64,000 bases of DNA, taken from Monarcha castaneiventris obscurior (taxonomy: Eukaryota; Chordata; Aves; Passeriformes; Monarchidae). The position numbers and the translations under genes were made by a program. Location of the stretch: the NCBI GenBank assembly GCA_026261815.1, contig JAMPIT010000894.1:53321147-53385146 (forward strand), written 5' to 3'. Of the stretch, positions 1 to 12,904 are shown in pieces. The first letter of the stretch is position 1. Each line of letters starts with the position of its first letter. The notes under the pieces were generated by a model. The model worked only from the letters and a program-made list of their open reading frames with translations. It ran no database searches and was not told the DNA's origin.

Positions 1-228
1 GGGCAAGAGCAGGTCTTTTGATCATTCAAAATGTCTACAAAAGGCTTTTTCCTTGCCCAGCAACCCAGAGAAGTGAAATAAAACTGTCATGGCATGTCAC
101 TGAGCACTGAAACTGAACTGAAAGCTGCTCTAGTACTTCATCACTGCAGTTTATTTTAAGAAAAAGCTTAAGATTTTGTGACTCCTGGGCTTCCTGTTGT
201 CTGAAAAGTTGTGCTGTCATTTCCACAG

Positions 229-340
229 AGACAGTGGTTCTTCTTCCAAAGTAACATCAATATTCCAAAGGTTTCCCAGGCTAACTCAAAGATTCTGTTT
301 GGTATCCACAAAGATCACAAGTGGTCCTTCAGAATAGTAG
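229..340 (+). other. candidate coding exon, gene not recognised
   Basis: A 112-base segment is preceded by a polypyrimidine tract ending in TTTCCACAG and followed by a strong donor, AG|GTAAGAG. One frame is open throughout: it gives 37 codons starting Arg-Gln-Trp-Phe-Phe-Phe and ending Trp-Ser-Phe-Arg-Ile-Val, with one base left over. The other two frames contain stops. The peptide does not remind me of a family I can name. An AATAAA-like hexamer lies about 215 bases downstream (aaataaaagg near 554), but no neighbouring exon could be linked. It could be a true internal exon of a plus-strand gene that begins left of the window, or chance, since splice-flanked open segments of this size occur randomly in 64 kb. 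Confidence 0.3.
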
Positions 341-3300
341 GTAAGAGAAGGATCAGTCCTATTACTGGTCAGATAAACTGGATAGAATAAAGATATACTG
401 CTATTCCTAAGTCAAAAATTAATATGTGAATAATAGTAAGAATAATAATTTACTCACACCATACCCTTTTTAGTAACTTCAAAGGAAGCAAGAGCAGTCT
501 TTAAATTGTCTCACTTCTACAAGTTTTTTCCCTGAGGCACAGTCCATCACGGAAATAAAAGGAGCTAATATAACAATACCTAGAAGATGTAATATTGATC
601 TGCTAAAACATTTGATTTAATTTAAAAGTAATGTGTCTATTGTCTCTGACCAGACCTCGAGACACTGAGGGGCTGAGTTTTGATTCCCATGGAAAAGGGC
701 CAACGTTCGTGTCCTGGCACCTGAGGCTGAAAGTCGAGTGCCACGTACTAAAATAGGGAACGTTGTAGGGTTTCTCCCAGACCAAAGCTGCCAGCAGCTC
801 AGGCTCTGGCTGCCCTTGGAGCACCTCCAAGGGTGCCCATGGACACCACCTCTGACCTGACCTTGAAACCCTGGGGGGCTGCAAATTGTTCCCTGTGGAA
901 AAGGGGCACTGTTTGCATCCAGGCACCTGTGGCCAAAAGTGGGCCTGCAGCCACACCAAACCCCTCAGTCCAACTGAGAGGGAGCAGTGCAGGAACTGTC
1001 ACTCCCAGCTTGGAGCACCTGCACTCTCCCCAATCATTGCCACAGGCAGAAGAGCCTTGTCCTAAGCCAGGACATCACTGAATGGTCATCAAGTCCTTGG
1101 GAATTGCTTGAAGGGGAGATTGAACTTGTTTCTGCACTTCCCGTCCGTTTCCCCCACAAGCCTAAGTGTCAGGTCTGGGCCATGCAGCTGGGAAAAAGGA
1201 GGTATTTAATGTTCTTTCTGTCTGATACGTCACAGGCTGGTTTAAATTTTAACTGAAATCTCAGGCAAGTCTTCCCTGAAATTGGGTTAAAGGAAGATTC
1301 CTACACACAGACACATTTTTGCAGCACTTTATTAGGAAGCCTGGAGAGCCATAGGATTTGAGCTTCCTTAGACTTGGAAACAAGTTCCTGTTTTAGAAGC
1401 TTTCAGCAAATTACTGAGGTTCTTCTGAGATCCAGCCTGCCAGTAGCAGCTTCCCATCCACCCTGGGAAACTGGGCAGGGACCCCTCTGGACTGGGAACA
1501 GCTTTTTTCCCTGGAGAGGTGCTCCAGCATCACTTGGCAGTGAGTGTTAGGAATTAATCCATAGGAAGGGTTAAATCCACAATTACTGCCAGGCTCTTGG
1601 CAGCACTGAATTCCCAGCTAAGGGGAGAGGAGCCACCAAAATTGCCCCTTCCAGCACAGCAGCTGCTTTGTGCCAGTATCTGTAACCTGGGGTTGATCCT
1701 GATTGCCTGACTCTGGAGTCACTGAAGTGCTGGAGTATGGAAAACAGACAAGACAGTGGATCAACCCCTCGTGCCAGCCGGTGGTTTTGGGCAGGGCACA
1801 GCAATTGGCAGTGAGTGTGTTTAGGGAGAGGAGCCACTGCTTCCCTTCCCAGCGAGGTATGGGAAAGGCAGCCCAGAGGATGAGGCTTGGGAAGGAACTG
1901 TGAGCTGTGAAGTGGCTCAAATCCACCTTAAACTCCTGGAATGACCTGTGTTGGAAATCTGTTACAGACTCTCCTGTTCAAGCCACTGCCATGGTCAGGG
2001 ACACTTTCCTGGGGTGCCCATGGAACAGGCTCTGTGCCAGGCTGCTGGAACGGGCAGGGTTTTCTCCCAGAGCCCAAGACTGGGGTTTCCATGGGAAGAA
2101 GCCTGTGAGCTGCATTTCTGGAGGCTCCATGCCTGGAAACATTTCAAGTACCGCTCTTTGGTTTTTTCCAGTCTTGGCCAAGACTGGGCATTACATTTCT
2201 CCCCAGAGCAAGGTGGTTTTCCCTGGATTGTTGGGATTACACACTGGGTGTTTAAGGGCTCTGTTGTCTCTTTCTCCTGAATGGAAGAGTAAGGAAATGG
2301 GGATGCTCCTGACTGCCACAGAGATGTAGGAACAGCCCGGTTCCAGTGAGGAATGTGGTGCCCAGCTCGTTGTGTGTGTCCTGTTGTTTCATCCTTCGAG
2401 CCTGTTGGTGTGCTGGCCTGGATTTGGGAGGAGCCAAGTAGCCTGGAGCTGTGAGGTTTTTCCTGTCATCAATCCATGATGGGGATGTTTTCCCTGGCTG
2501 TCCCAAGGAGAAGGAACAGCTTTGGAGTTGTTGCAGCCACAGGCTGTGGATGCATCTCCTGAAAACCAGTTCAGGATTGTTCATCTGACTCTGCCCCTGA
2601 CCTGTGACTTCCAGGGAGCCTCCTGGTGTTCTGGATATTCCCAGGAGAGGATATTCCACCACCTGCTTTTTAAGCCAGGAATTCCAAACCCAGTAAATCA
2701 GTCACATTCTATGCAAGCTGTCCCAATGGATGGGAGAGGGAACACCCCACACTGCTGTTTGAGACATTCCTGACTGAAATGGGGGCTGACTGGGCATTTT
2801 GAAGCACTGAGGCCACAAGTTCAGCCTTGAATGGCATCCCTGGGGAATGCTGAGGCACTTGGCAACACATCCCTGATGGGGACCAAAAGGAGGAGGGGGG
2901 AAATTCTGGGTTAATGGGAGGATGTTTCTGGAATGGATTTCAAAGAGGTGCTGATCATACCATGGAATCATGGGGTGGCTTGGAAGGGACACAAAGACCC
3001 TCTGGAACCTGTTGTCCCATCCTGTGGCAAAGAACACATCCAAAACCGCCTCCCTCACCCTCATGGAATGACAATGGCTGTTGGGAGCTCTGGCAGGAGC
3101 ACCTGGAGACCAGGTAAGAATAGCAATGCGATTGTTTTGGCTGCTGCTGGATGTGGTTTTCTCTTTTCAAGATGTTCCTGTGATTGATGTTTTCACAGTA
3201 GTTTCCTAGGCCTCATTTGAGGGTAATTCTGAGAATTTGGAAGTAGTTGGAAAACAGTGGGGAAAAAATGTGGACCTGATCCATTTCTAATAATTTCAAA

Positions 3301-4139
3301 CTTCTCCCTCAATACCGTTTTGGGGGAAAGCTGGTTAAAGGATAAAGATGCAGAGGAACAAGTGTAGTAAACCCCCCTGGCTCTCTGACAGAGCAAACCT
3401 TCCAGTAATCCCAGTAAATCTCTCTGAGACTCTGGGATCATAAGGTTTTCCAAGAAAGCAAAACATAGAGATTAGGGACTAGGCTTCCAGTTAATAATGA
3501 TTTGATGGAGGTAGGAATGATTCTTGTATGTTTGACACTCCCCTTTTTATTCCTGGAATAATTTTAAAATGATTCCTTTAACAAATCATTTAAATTTGGG
3601 AATTTGAATTTGAGAGGAAATGATGCAAAATAAATGCATGGAGAGATCATGGAATCATCCTGGAATCATGGAATAGTTTGGGAAGGAAGGGACCTTAAGG
3701 ATCACCTCATTCCATCCCCTGCCATTCCATCCACTAGCCCAGGGTGCTCCAAGCCCCATCCAGCCTGGCCTTGGACACTTCCAGGGATGGAGCAGCCACA
3801 GCTTCTCTGGATGGGCACAAGAGGAAATTTCCAGCAGGAACTGTGGCGTTTCCTCTGCTCTGTCCAGCCCCATCAGGGCTTTGGGAGGCAGAGAGTGTGG
3901 GAACAGGAGCTTTTACCAGTGCCTCGGGGGAGTCTCTGATGTCCCAAAACCCAGCAGAGCAAACATTTCTTGTCTAATATCCCATTAAAAGGAGATGCCA
4001 AGCCGGGAATGGGAATGGACTGCAGAGCAGGGATGGTGCCCAGCAGAGGGGTGACCATCCCTAGGGTCCCACCAGTCCATCCCTGCTGCCCAGGTTTGGG
4101 ATGAGAAGGCTGGTGACTGACCCTGTGTTTGCTCCACAG
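341..4139. other. non-coding stretch, no gene seen
   Basis: No exon with convincing splice sites and recognisable protein similarity is seen on either strand. It holds a degraded CR1-like fragment near 2960-3000 and part of the CR1 element listed at 3646-3990. The remaining open frames are short, overlapping and carry no known motif. Confidence 0.5.
3646..3990 (-). mobile_element. CR1 LINE 3' fragment
   Basis: The plus strand reads as the reverse complement of a CR1 3' region: a GGAATCATGGAATAGTTTGGG-like start, the block around ccttggacacttccagggat, then ttcttgtctaatatccc. This places a 5'-truncated element on the minus strand. Confidence 0.8.
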
Positions 4140-4232
4140 GATGAGGAAGCCAACCCTGCCAAGGACGAAGATGAGGAGGTGTGGGAAGATGGACACAGCA
4201 GCCACTGAAGGCTGGGGAAGGCACAGGTCCAG
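4140..4232 (+). other. candidate exon with acidic C-terminal peptide
   Basis: A good acceptor (branch-like ctgac, then tgtttgctccacag) precedes 93 bases ending in AG|GTAGGAG. In frame 0 the segment encodes 22 residues rich in Asp and Glu and ending Trp-Glu-Asp-Gly-His-Ser-Ser-His before a TGA, as expected of a terminal coding exon. A second frame is open across the whole segment, so the assignment is not certain. I do not recognise the protein. Two more exon-like segments with good acceptors follow on the same strand, at 6318-6441 (donor G|GTGAGT) and from 7686. They could form a spliced 3' UTR or a lncRNA. Confidence 0.3.
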
Positions 4233-7200
4233 GTAGGAGACGTTGCCTTCTAAAGAGTGGGACTTGTCTGTCCCATTGGAATTTGGGGCGTGAAGCCAAT
4301 GGAACAAAGGCTTTGATTCCATTTTCTTACTCAGGTTCTTATGTGCCTTAAGAGAGAGTTGTGGAAAGGCCATTATCCCTGATGGAATCTCTGCAAAACA
4401 GGGATTGAAGCTTTCTGAAGTGGCCCAAACCTGCCTGCATGTGTCCAAATGCAGCCCCCAATCGCTGCTTTTGTGCACAGCTGGGAGGAGACCACAGCTG
4501 CTGTTTCTTGCCAGCTCACAAGTGTGTAGCTCAGGGTCTGCAGCCCTGAAGGGCCAGGCTGTGTTTAGAACAGCCCAAGGTAACAGAGAGCTGGAGTCAT
4601 TTCCTAGCAGGGAACTTGACTTGGAAGCTGCTTTCCGAACTTTTGTCCACATTTCTTTTCTCTCCCACATGGAGGCACCCAAAGAAGCAGAGGTGGGGTG
4701 TTCCTAACAACCAACATCCGAATTAATCGGTGGTAGAGGGCTCAAAATTAAAGTATGAGTGGAGATGCCTTTAGGACACTTCCAATTCCTTAGTATATGA
4801 ATGGAATTTAAATGAAGTATCCAAATATGAACTCCAGAGCCTCTGCAAGTGTTTTACAGCCAGGGAGGGAGACAAGAGTCTGGAGTCTCTCCCCAAAATC
4901 TGGCTGCTGGTTTGTTTGACCAGGCATAGGAATAGTTGTGTATTCCCTGGGGCTGTCCTTATGGAGAAAGGTTTATTTATCTCCCCTGGGTTTATTCAGT
5001 GCATCTTCAAAATGATGGAAGCAATTTCATGGAAATGCCAGAGGTGCCAAATGCTTTCCCCAGCCAGAGCTCAGAGCCAGCCCTGTGGGAAGGGGTTTAA
5101 TGCCCATTTTCCCAATCCCTGGAGGCAGCAGCACTGGAGCACTTGCACCCAAACATGCCCGAGGTGCTGAGTGCTGGCAGGAGGCAAATCCAGGGATTGG
5201 ACAGTGGGAGCTTGCACTGCTCCTGTAATCCCAAACCTGGAGCTGTGCTTTAGAAATCCCTGGAGATGCTGCCTCACTCAAAGCTCGTTTAAAGCTCAGC
5301 ATCCCTCCTGCTCCCTCCTGGAATCACTGTTGTTCCCTTTGCTTCCCTATTTTTACTTCTTACCTATTATTACTATTATTCCTATTATCACTATTATTGT
5401 AAATTCCCACTCAATTTCCTCCACAGCCCTTTGCTTCCCAGAGGTGGTGCTTTAGGAAAGCCCCTCCAGCCTGGGAAGGTGCTTTTGGCTCCGGACACAT
5501 TCCCAGTCCCGGGAGCAGCAGGACCTGTGCTGTCCCCAGCAGCTGAGGCAGAGGGGCCTTTCCTTCCTTCGCTGCTGCACTTTGGCTTTTCGAGGGCTCT
5601 CTGGGAGTCTGAGGGAGAAGTTCTCTGTCATTCCGGGGCAGAACTAGCCCTGGTCTCACTAAGATCAGGAGGAATCGTTTTATCCTTGTTTTTGGATACA
5701 CATTTTGTGTTTCCTCTCTTTTGCTGACACCGTGTGGTGAAGCAGCAGCTCCTGACTTTTTCAGTGCTGCTCCCTGGAATAGTTTTCATTCGTAAAACCA
5801 TGAATTCCCTGCTGAATCCCAGTCCCAGCCCCCCCAGATCAATGTGCAGCTTAAGGTCTTAACACCCTGACCAGGACAATTTCCCGGCTCTAGACATGGA
5901 AGATAGGGGGGAACTCAGACTGGATTGGAGCCAGAATCCAGAATGGGGAAAGTGAGGCAGCGTGCTCAGCCCAGGCTGGGGATGGTTCAGGGGCTGTTCC
6001 CTGCTGGATGACAGCCATGTGGAACAGATCCTTCTCTTCCTTCCTCCAAAGTCCGTTGGCAAAGGATTGAATAACACAAGTGGGGCCTGGGATGAAAATG
6101 GTTCTATTAAAATTAGGCAAAGAATGCAATAAGAAAAAAGGGGCATCCTTTTCATGTATGAAAGTAGTAGGGAATAAAAGGCAAGGGCACTTTTATTTGG
6201 TGTCACCTCATTTTTCATGGATAAAACCCTATAGTGAGCAATCAGAACAGAAGTGTGAAAGCCACGAGCCTTTGACTTCCACAGTGGACCTAATTTCCCT
6301 TTTCTCCTCTCTTTCAGGACAGGAAAAACCACTTAACTCGTCCCATCTTTGCCAAAAGCTTTGGTGTTTGAACAGCCAAACCCAACGGGCTCTGGCTCTG
6401 ACAGAATGTGCTGGAGGGCCCCGGTCCTGCCCATGGTGTGGGTGAGTCCCCAATTGTCCCCAGAGTGTTGCAAATCCAGAGGGATCTGCCCTGGTTTCAG
6501 GCTGTCCTTGCCCTGGTCCCTGCAGTCCCCTGAGACACAGAAAGAGCCCTGGCCAGAGGGGCCTTTGGCACCTTGTCAGGAGTGTGGCAGCAGCCCCGGG
6601 AGAGGTTGGAGGTGAGAACTGGGGCTGTGTCTGAGGCTGATCCAGGTCAGGTCCGTGTTTGCCTGTGGGGGTTTGGCCCCACACGCTGAGTTTCAGCAGG
6701 ATCAGGGTGATGGGTGCTGCATTTTGTGCACCCTGAGAGTTTCGATCCCCGCTGGAGATTTCCTGCCGGGATGTGGCAGTGCAGGGAGCAGAATTAAACC
6801 TGCACCTCCCATGGGCATTGCTGGCCTTTGTGTCTCTGTTGTGCCATCAGTCTGGGGGAGTTTGCCGCTGTCACTGCCACTGCCACCCCACCTGGGGGCT
6901 GCGTGTTCCTGGCAGCCCTTGCCAGCCCCACACGAGCTCCAGTGGAGCCTCTGTGCTGTGTTGGGAATGTTGTTTGCTGGGAATGTGCCTCACCCCTGGG
7001 AGTATCCTTTTGTTCCTGAGCAGCCAGACAGAGTTTTTGGGCTTGGCAGCTTCAGAATTTGATTGGAAAAGTCCCTGAAAAGAATAATGACAGTGAAGTT
7101 TGTCAAAGTGGTGCTGCCAGACCCCACCTGACAGTCTGTGCTTTGTGTTGGAGGTTGTTGTGCATTTGTCCTGCAGGGAATGAATGTCCCCTTCCCACTT

Positions 7201-10200
7201 CAGCCCAGAAGGTCCCAAAGGCTCTTACAGGAATATTTATCCTTTACTTCCCTTTGTGATAATTAAATCCCCACCCTGCCATGAGACATTCCTTGATTTC
7301 TCCTGGAGAAAACCTCATGGCAGAGGCACTTTGCAAAGGAGCCCAGAGCTGTGTTTGGAGCAGAGTGCAGAGAGCTGTGTCTGCCTATGCTGCCCAGTCT
7401 GGCAATATCCACATGGAACAGAGTGGGCAGATGGGATTAGATGGAGCAAAGTCCCTTCATGGAAGAGGTTTTCTCCTGTGCAGATCAGGCATGGGGCAGA
7501 AAGTGAACATTGGAAATCAGCTGCTCTGCCCCCAGAAAGCATCACTCACATCAATGAATGACATGACCTGTGCCCACCACTCACGATTCACCCAGCCAAA
7601 AGCAAGAGCAAAGGTTGGTTTGGGTTTGAGAACTTGAAATAACTTTGAAACAGAAGAAATCACCTTTTTCTTTTCTTTCTTTCAGATGCTGGACTTGCCT
7701 CTGTGGATGTGTGCTGAGCTCTTGCTGCAGGGGACTGTCAGGCCTTAGTGGCTGTGAGCTCCTGTTCCTCTCATTGGGGGACTGGAAATAATTATTAATT
7801 AATTAATTGCAGAAATGTTTTCTGGAACCTTTCCACTTTCGTGCCTCGCTGTGTGGGACAAGGGCAGAGAGAGCAAGCAGAGGAGTGGCCTTGGGCTGGA
7901 GAGGGGCAGGAGAAAAGCACTGTGGGCAAAGACCTCCCTGGCATCACCAGGGCGCCTGTGGGGAACAGAATGGACACTTTGAGGGCATATGGAGGTGAGG
8001 AGGGGACAGTATGGGGCAAAATCTGAGTTTGTCTGCAGGGAAATAAATAGGGGATATTTTTGAGGGAAAAGCTGAGGTAATGAGTTCACCCACCTTGGCC
8101 CAAGTTGTGTTTTCACAAAGCAAACCAGAGGTGAAGGTCAGTCCAAAGCCAACCCTGCTACCTCTAAATCCCAGGATAAATTCTACCAGCTGCCCATTGA
8201 GGGACTAAAAATACATTAAAAATTGAACCAAGAGCATTAAGAACATTCCTGGGAATCCCATTACAGTGTTGTCATTGCATTTTTAACAGATCTTTAAGCT
8301 TTTTTATAACAACAATGCATTTCTCTGTTGGAGTTATTCACTCTGTGGGCAGTGAGGTTTATATGGATTTGAACTCCCTCATGGTGGCCAGGAGCTGGTA
8401 AGGAAAACAGAATCAGACTCCTGGCAGGCACAGGGTGTTTTCCCCCAGAGTTCACCCAGCTGCTGCCCACCAGCCCGGCCAGGGAGGGATCTGCTTTGGC
8501 TCCTATCTTCTGCCAGGAAAAGAGAGTTTTCAGTTGATTCAGATTAGATTCCAGCAGCCTCATCTCCCGGCCCTCCCCGGGTAGCCAATCCGCTCTCCCG
8601 CCCCTCCTGCTCTCAGCTCCCGCCCAGCCGGGGCCAACCGTGCCGAGGGGAATTTGTACCGCCAGCAGCAGCGGAAGGGCACGAACTCTCACAGCCTGGC
8701 ACTTGGATTGTCCCTTTGGAGGATGCTGGTTGCTGGGATTTAGATAATTCCATACATCTGGCTGCTGAAACTTCCCAGCCCAGGGGCTTTAGCTGACAGG
8801 GCAGCACAAAGATTGTTCTCTGTGTGGTGCCCAGATTCGGGGTTCAGCTTTGCTAGTTTAGATGAATTATACTTATAGTTCCGAATTCCCTGCTGAATTC
8901 CCACTGGAATAACCTCACAGTGCTTCATGGAGCTTGGACATTCCCATGCAGAGCTGCCTATTTAACGCCAGGTATGTCAGGAACCAGCAGAGGTTCCAAG
9001 GAAGCTCAGTGGGATCAGGACAAGAACAGGTTTATACTCCATAGAATTTGCTATTTATAACCCTCATCCTCCAGCCCCCACCAATGTCCCTGGGGGGCAC
9101 TTGACAGAGTTCCCTGGAATTCAGCTGATTTCCCCCCCCGAGATCGGGCTGCAGTTGATATTTTAGAGCAGGAGAAGGCAGTGACCGGGTGCGCTCCCAG
9201 CCTGTGCTGAGGCTGTGCCCAGGTGAGCACATCTCTCCCTGTGGAAGCTGATTTTATTACAGAGCCTCTGGAGTGGCCTCTGGAAGTTCTTTTCCCTGAA
9301 GAAAGGGATGCACGTCCCTGCCTTCAGGGCACCTGCAGTGTGACCCACCTGTGAAAGCTTTCCAGCAGTTCTGCAGTTCCAGCTGGCTCCCTGAAAACCT
9401 CCAAACTTAATCCAAACAAAACTTCATCCAACTCTAACCTTTTATTTTAAGGCATCTCTGAGGGTTATTGCTTGGGGTTTAATTTCTGTGAGGGAAGATT
9501 GCCTTGGCTTTAACGCTGCTGATGGATGATGTCCCCAGGCTGGAAGGGATTGGGGGGTGGCTGGGACATACCTGGCAGGTGTGTGGGAGCTCCAGGAGCT
9601 TGGCACCAGGAATTGCTGTCTGAGCCCCTCCACAAACACACTGTGCCAACATTCCCAGGCAATGCCAGCTGTTCCTCGGGGTATTTTTGGGGTGTCGGTG
9701 GGCTCTGTCTGGGCTGAAGCATCTCTGGGTGCCTGTTCAGAGCAGCCCCTGGCTGAGGAGCCGTGGGCAACCCTTTATCCGTGTCCATCCAAGCCCTGCC
9801 CGGGCAGCCCAGTGCCCATCCCCGGGATGTGTGTTCTGCACACCGCGTGCCACGGGCAGGAGGCTGCAGGCACAGCTCCTCCCCTGCAAATATGAAGGAC
9901 AAAGAGGTGCTGCTTCCCTTCCTGGGGCTCCCAGCCTCCTCTGGCCCTGCTTTCCTGGCCAGCTGGGACACACGGAGGGAACACCAAGGAACGTTTCTGG
10001 CAGTGAGCAGGAGGCACCAAGGGCTCTGTGCAGCTCTGGGCCAGAAAAGCAGCCCCGGCCTCAGCACCTGCTGTGATTTTGGGCTGTGAACACCCACCTG
10101 CAGGAAACGCCCCTCCGCAGGCAGGACCAGCCCTGACACTCTCCAGAAGAACTTTTGCCACAGACCAAGTGAACCCTCAGAACTTGTCTTGCTCATTTCT

Positions 10201-10689
10201 TCCTGGAAAGGGACATGGCATGAGCACCTTAACAGCTGTTGGGTAAATCCTGGAAAGGGCAGGAATATGGGAAGAGTTTTGTGCTATCATGTCAGGTGCC
10301 CGCCAGTTCTGCTCCAGAGCCATTCCAGGGGCTGGTATTTAAAGCAGCATTAGCAAAAAAGAAGGAGCTGTATTGGTATAGGAATTCCCTTGCTGGCAGC
10401 AGCCATTCCCATTCCAGGCAAGACCTTCCTCATGACCCTGAGATTGGCTCAGGTGCTTGGAGCAGGGTGCTAAGAAGCTCAAGATTCTGAGTTCAGTCCC
10501 TAGATGGACCAACCACTTACCACCATTTAACTTGATCATCCTCGTGGGTCTTTCCAGCTCAGAATATCCTGTGCTCTGGAAATAGAAAAGTTTTCACTGG
10601 CTTTTTAAACCCAGAGGTTTTTTCCACCGGAGAGTGCAAGCCACAGAGCAAGTGGGGGAAAAGAGGGAGAGGATCAGGTCTCACCCAGC
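4233..10689. other. mostly featureless, a few exon-like segments
   Basis: No recognisable protein-coding gene. It holds an (ATT)n-like microsatellite around 5365-5400 and exon-like segments at 6318-6441 and from 7686. There is also a small GC-richer patch at 8560-8690 with a CCAAT motif (tagccaatccg). The open frames on both strands between 9.5 and 10.2 kb overlap one another and show no domain. Confidence 0.45.
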
Positions 10690-11210
10690 AGGTGTCACAG
10701 GGACCAGCAGCCAGAGCAGGACTGAGCCGGGGCGGCCCCCAGTCCCACACCGGGCGCAGCCGGAGCAGGAGCGGCAGCGCCGGACTCGGCCCCAGCGCCC
10801 GCCCGGGAGAGGCTCCACCCCCGCAGCGATCCCGCACCGCTCGTTCCTTGGGGCGCGGCGGGCAGGAGCCCCCGGGGGTGCGGGCACGGGGGAGGCGGAG
10901 GCGGGCGCTGCTCTGCCCAGGAGGTGCGGTGGTCCCGGGGCTGCCGGGGCTGCGGGAGCTCCGCATCTCCGTGAGGGCCGCGGCCGCGCCGCCGCTCCGT
11001 GTCCGGCAGGGGGCGCCCCGCGGGGCGGGCGGCGCTGAGGGGATCCCGGGGCCGGCACCGGCGCTCGCCGCGCCCCGCCCGCTTCCAGCCGGGATCCAGC
11101 GCCTGCTCCCGGGAACCGCCGCCCTCCTGCCGGGCCCGGCACCAGCACGGCACCAGCACAGCCCCGGCCCCCCGCGGCCGCAGCGAGATCGTGCCCGGAG
11201 CCCCGGCGGG
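10690..11210 (+). repeat. extra direct copy of the palindrome's outer module, CpG-rich
   Basis: The block at about 10745-10830 (gcagccggagcaggagcggc, then ggctccacccc and gcagcgatccc) is a diverged direct copy of the outer end of the left palindrome arm at about 11221-11310. The same module occurs inverted at about 14315-14430. The surrounding 500 bases are extremely CpG-dense, like a CpG island. No exon is assignable. Confidence 0.6.
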
Positions 11211-11754
11211 ACCCCACCCCGTGCCGGCCGGAGCAGGAGCGGCAGTGCCGGGCTCGGCCCCAGCGCCCATCCCGGAGCGGCTCCTCCCGCCCGCGGCGAT
11301 CCCGGTCCCCATCCCAGCCCCAATCCCGCCCCGGTACTGCGGTTCCAGGACCCGAACCCCGCCCGCCGAGGGAGAAGCGGCTCCGCCCGGGACTTCCAGC
11401 CCACACGGGCAGGATCTGGACCCGAATCCCGGCCCCACCGCAGCGCCTCGGGCTACGCGTAGCGCCGGGAGCAGCCCCCGGTCTCGGGCTCCACACAGCG
11501 CTCCGAGTGACGGTCCCGCCGCATCCCGGGATGAGCATCCACCGCACAAAGCGGAGCGGGCGCGGATCCACCGGGATTGACGGGCGCGGGCGGGGCGGGG
11601 CCGGCACAGGTGTGAAGGGCGGGCCCGGCTCAGGTGCGCGGGGCCCCGGAGCGGCTGTGCGGAGCGGGAGCGAGGGCATTTAAGCCCCGGGAATCAGCCA
11701 CCGGAGTCATTTGCCCCCTCGGCGCTCGGTGCGGGAGGCTGTAGCAGGGCCGGG

Positions 11755-12193
11755 CTCTATATTTCTATTCCTTTATATTTCTCTTTATCTCTTCCTCTCA
11801 ATCTCCTCTTCCCTACCCCCCTCACACACCCCCTACCCTACCCTACCCTACTCCTCCACCCTTCCCCTCCTTCTCCACCCTTCCTTCCCCCCCCACCCCG
11901 GCTCCCCCCTGCCCCCTCTCCCTGCTCCCCTTTCGCCCCCCAATTCCTCCCCACCTACCCTCAATCCTTCCACCACCCTTCCTTCCCCCTCCACCTCCCC
12001 CTATTCCCCTTCCCTCTTTCCCCCTCTGCACCTTGACCACCCCCACCTGTGCTCCATCCTCGTCCTCCTTCCTCCACCCTTCCTGCCCCCCCACCCCACC
12101 TTCCCCTGTCCCTCTCTCTGCTCCCCTGCACACCCGGACCCCGACCACCCTCTCTGCCCCCCTATTCCCGTCCTCTGTCCCCCTTTCCCCCGC
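11755..12193 (+). repeat. long polypyrimidine tract (left arm)
   Basis: About 440 bases are almost entirely C and T on the plus strand, including a short CCCTA run near 11836-11855. The tract ends in tttcccccgcag, a textbook acceptor context. Its counterpart in the right arm is the purine-rich plus-strand stretch at 13005-13275. Confidence 0.8.
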
Positions 12194-12290
12194 AGCCGCG
12201 GGGCTCGGGGCGCCGGAGAATAAAACCCAAAGGGCCGGAGCCCAGCGCCCCCCGCCCCCGCTGGAGCCCCACACGGGGCCGGGCCCGCTC
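12194..12290 (+). other. terminal-exon-like module with AATAAA (left arm)
   Basis: It begins directly after the polypyrimidine tract and CAG, and contains ccggagaataaaacccaaagg with AATAAA at 12219-12224. The same module, inverted, lies at about 12905-13000 with its AATAAA retained (plus-strand TTTATT at 12968-12973). Both copies keep acceptor, hexamer and a ctggagccccacacgggg segment. This resembles the last exon of a short spliced transcript. No plausible coding sequence is evident, and a frame-independent reading as a non-coding RNA exon is equally possible. Confidence 0.4.
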
Positions 12291-12904
12291 GGCGGCTCCC
12301 GGGGGGGTCGGGGTTTGGGGTCAGGGTGGGCCCACGGAGGAGGAGGAGGGTGTCCTGGGGGAGGGTGAGGGAGGGCTCCCTCCGGAGGAGGGGGTCCCGA
12401 GAGCGGGATCAGGGTGGGCCCCTACGGAGGAGGGGGTCTGGGGGAGGCGGAGGGGGGACTTGCCCCCTCCAATCCCTCCTCCGGATGGGGTCTGCCCCGG
12501 CCCCTTCCCCGGGATCCCCTCATCTGGACCGGGGACTCCCGGGGGGGCGGGGAGCGGGCAGGACGGGAGGGGCGCTTTGTATGGCTGGCGAGCCTGTTTA
12601 CGCTGCAGAGTGACGTGACCCCCCCCGCTTCCCCCCACCCCACCCGGCCCCATCCCCGACCCCAGCCCGGAGGAGGGGGTGCCGGGGAAGGGGCCGGGGC
12701 GGACCCCGTCCGGAGGAGGGGGCGGGGACTGGAGGGGGGACAGTCCCCCTCCATCCCCCGGAGAGGGCACACCCCACCCCGGGACCCCTCCTGAGGAGGG
12801 GGCCCCCCCTGACCCCCAGCCCCGACCCCCCCGGGGAGCCCCCAGTGTGATGTGGGGACAGCCGGAGCCCCGGCGGTGTCGGGCGGTGCTTGTGAACTGC
12901 ATGG

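Noticed and set aside
8294..8692. 132-codon minus-strand frame with a signal-peptide-like start
   Set aside because: A hydrophobic start alone is weak. No family similarity, no cysteine pattern and no supporting splice or polyadenylation signals were seen.
9510..10196. 228-codon minus-strand frame
   Set aside because: Several frames are open on both strands in this GC-rich stretch, and no motif or similarity is visible.
11836..11855. CCCTA run suggestive of telomeric repeat
   Set aside because: The repeat is CCCTA (five bases), not the vertebrate CCCTAA hexamer, is only about four units long and sits inside a larger pyrimidine tract.
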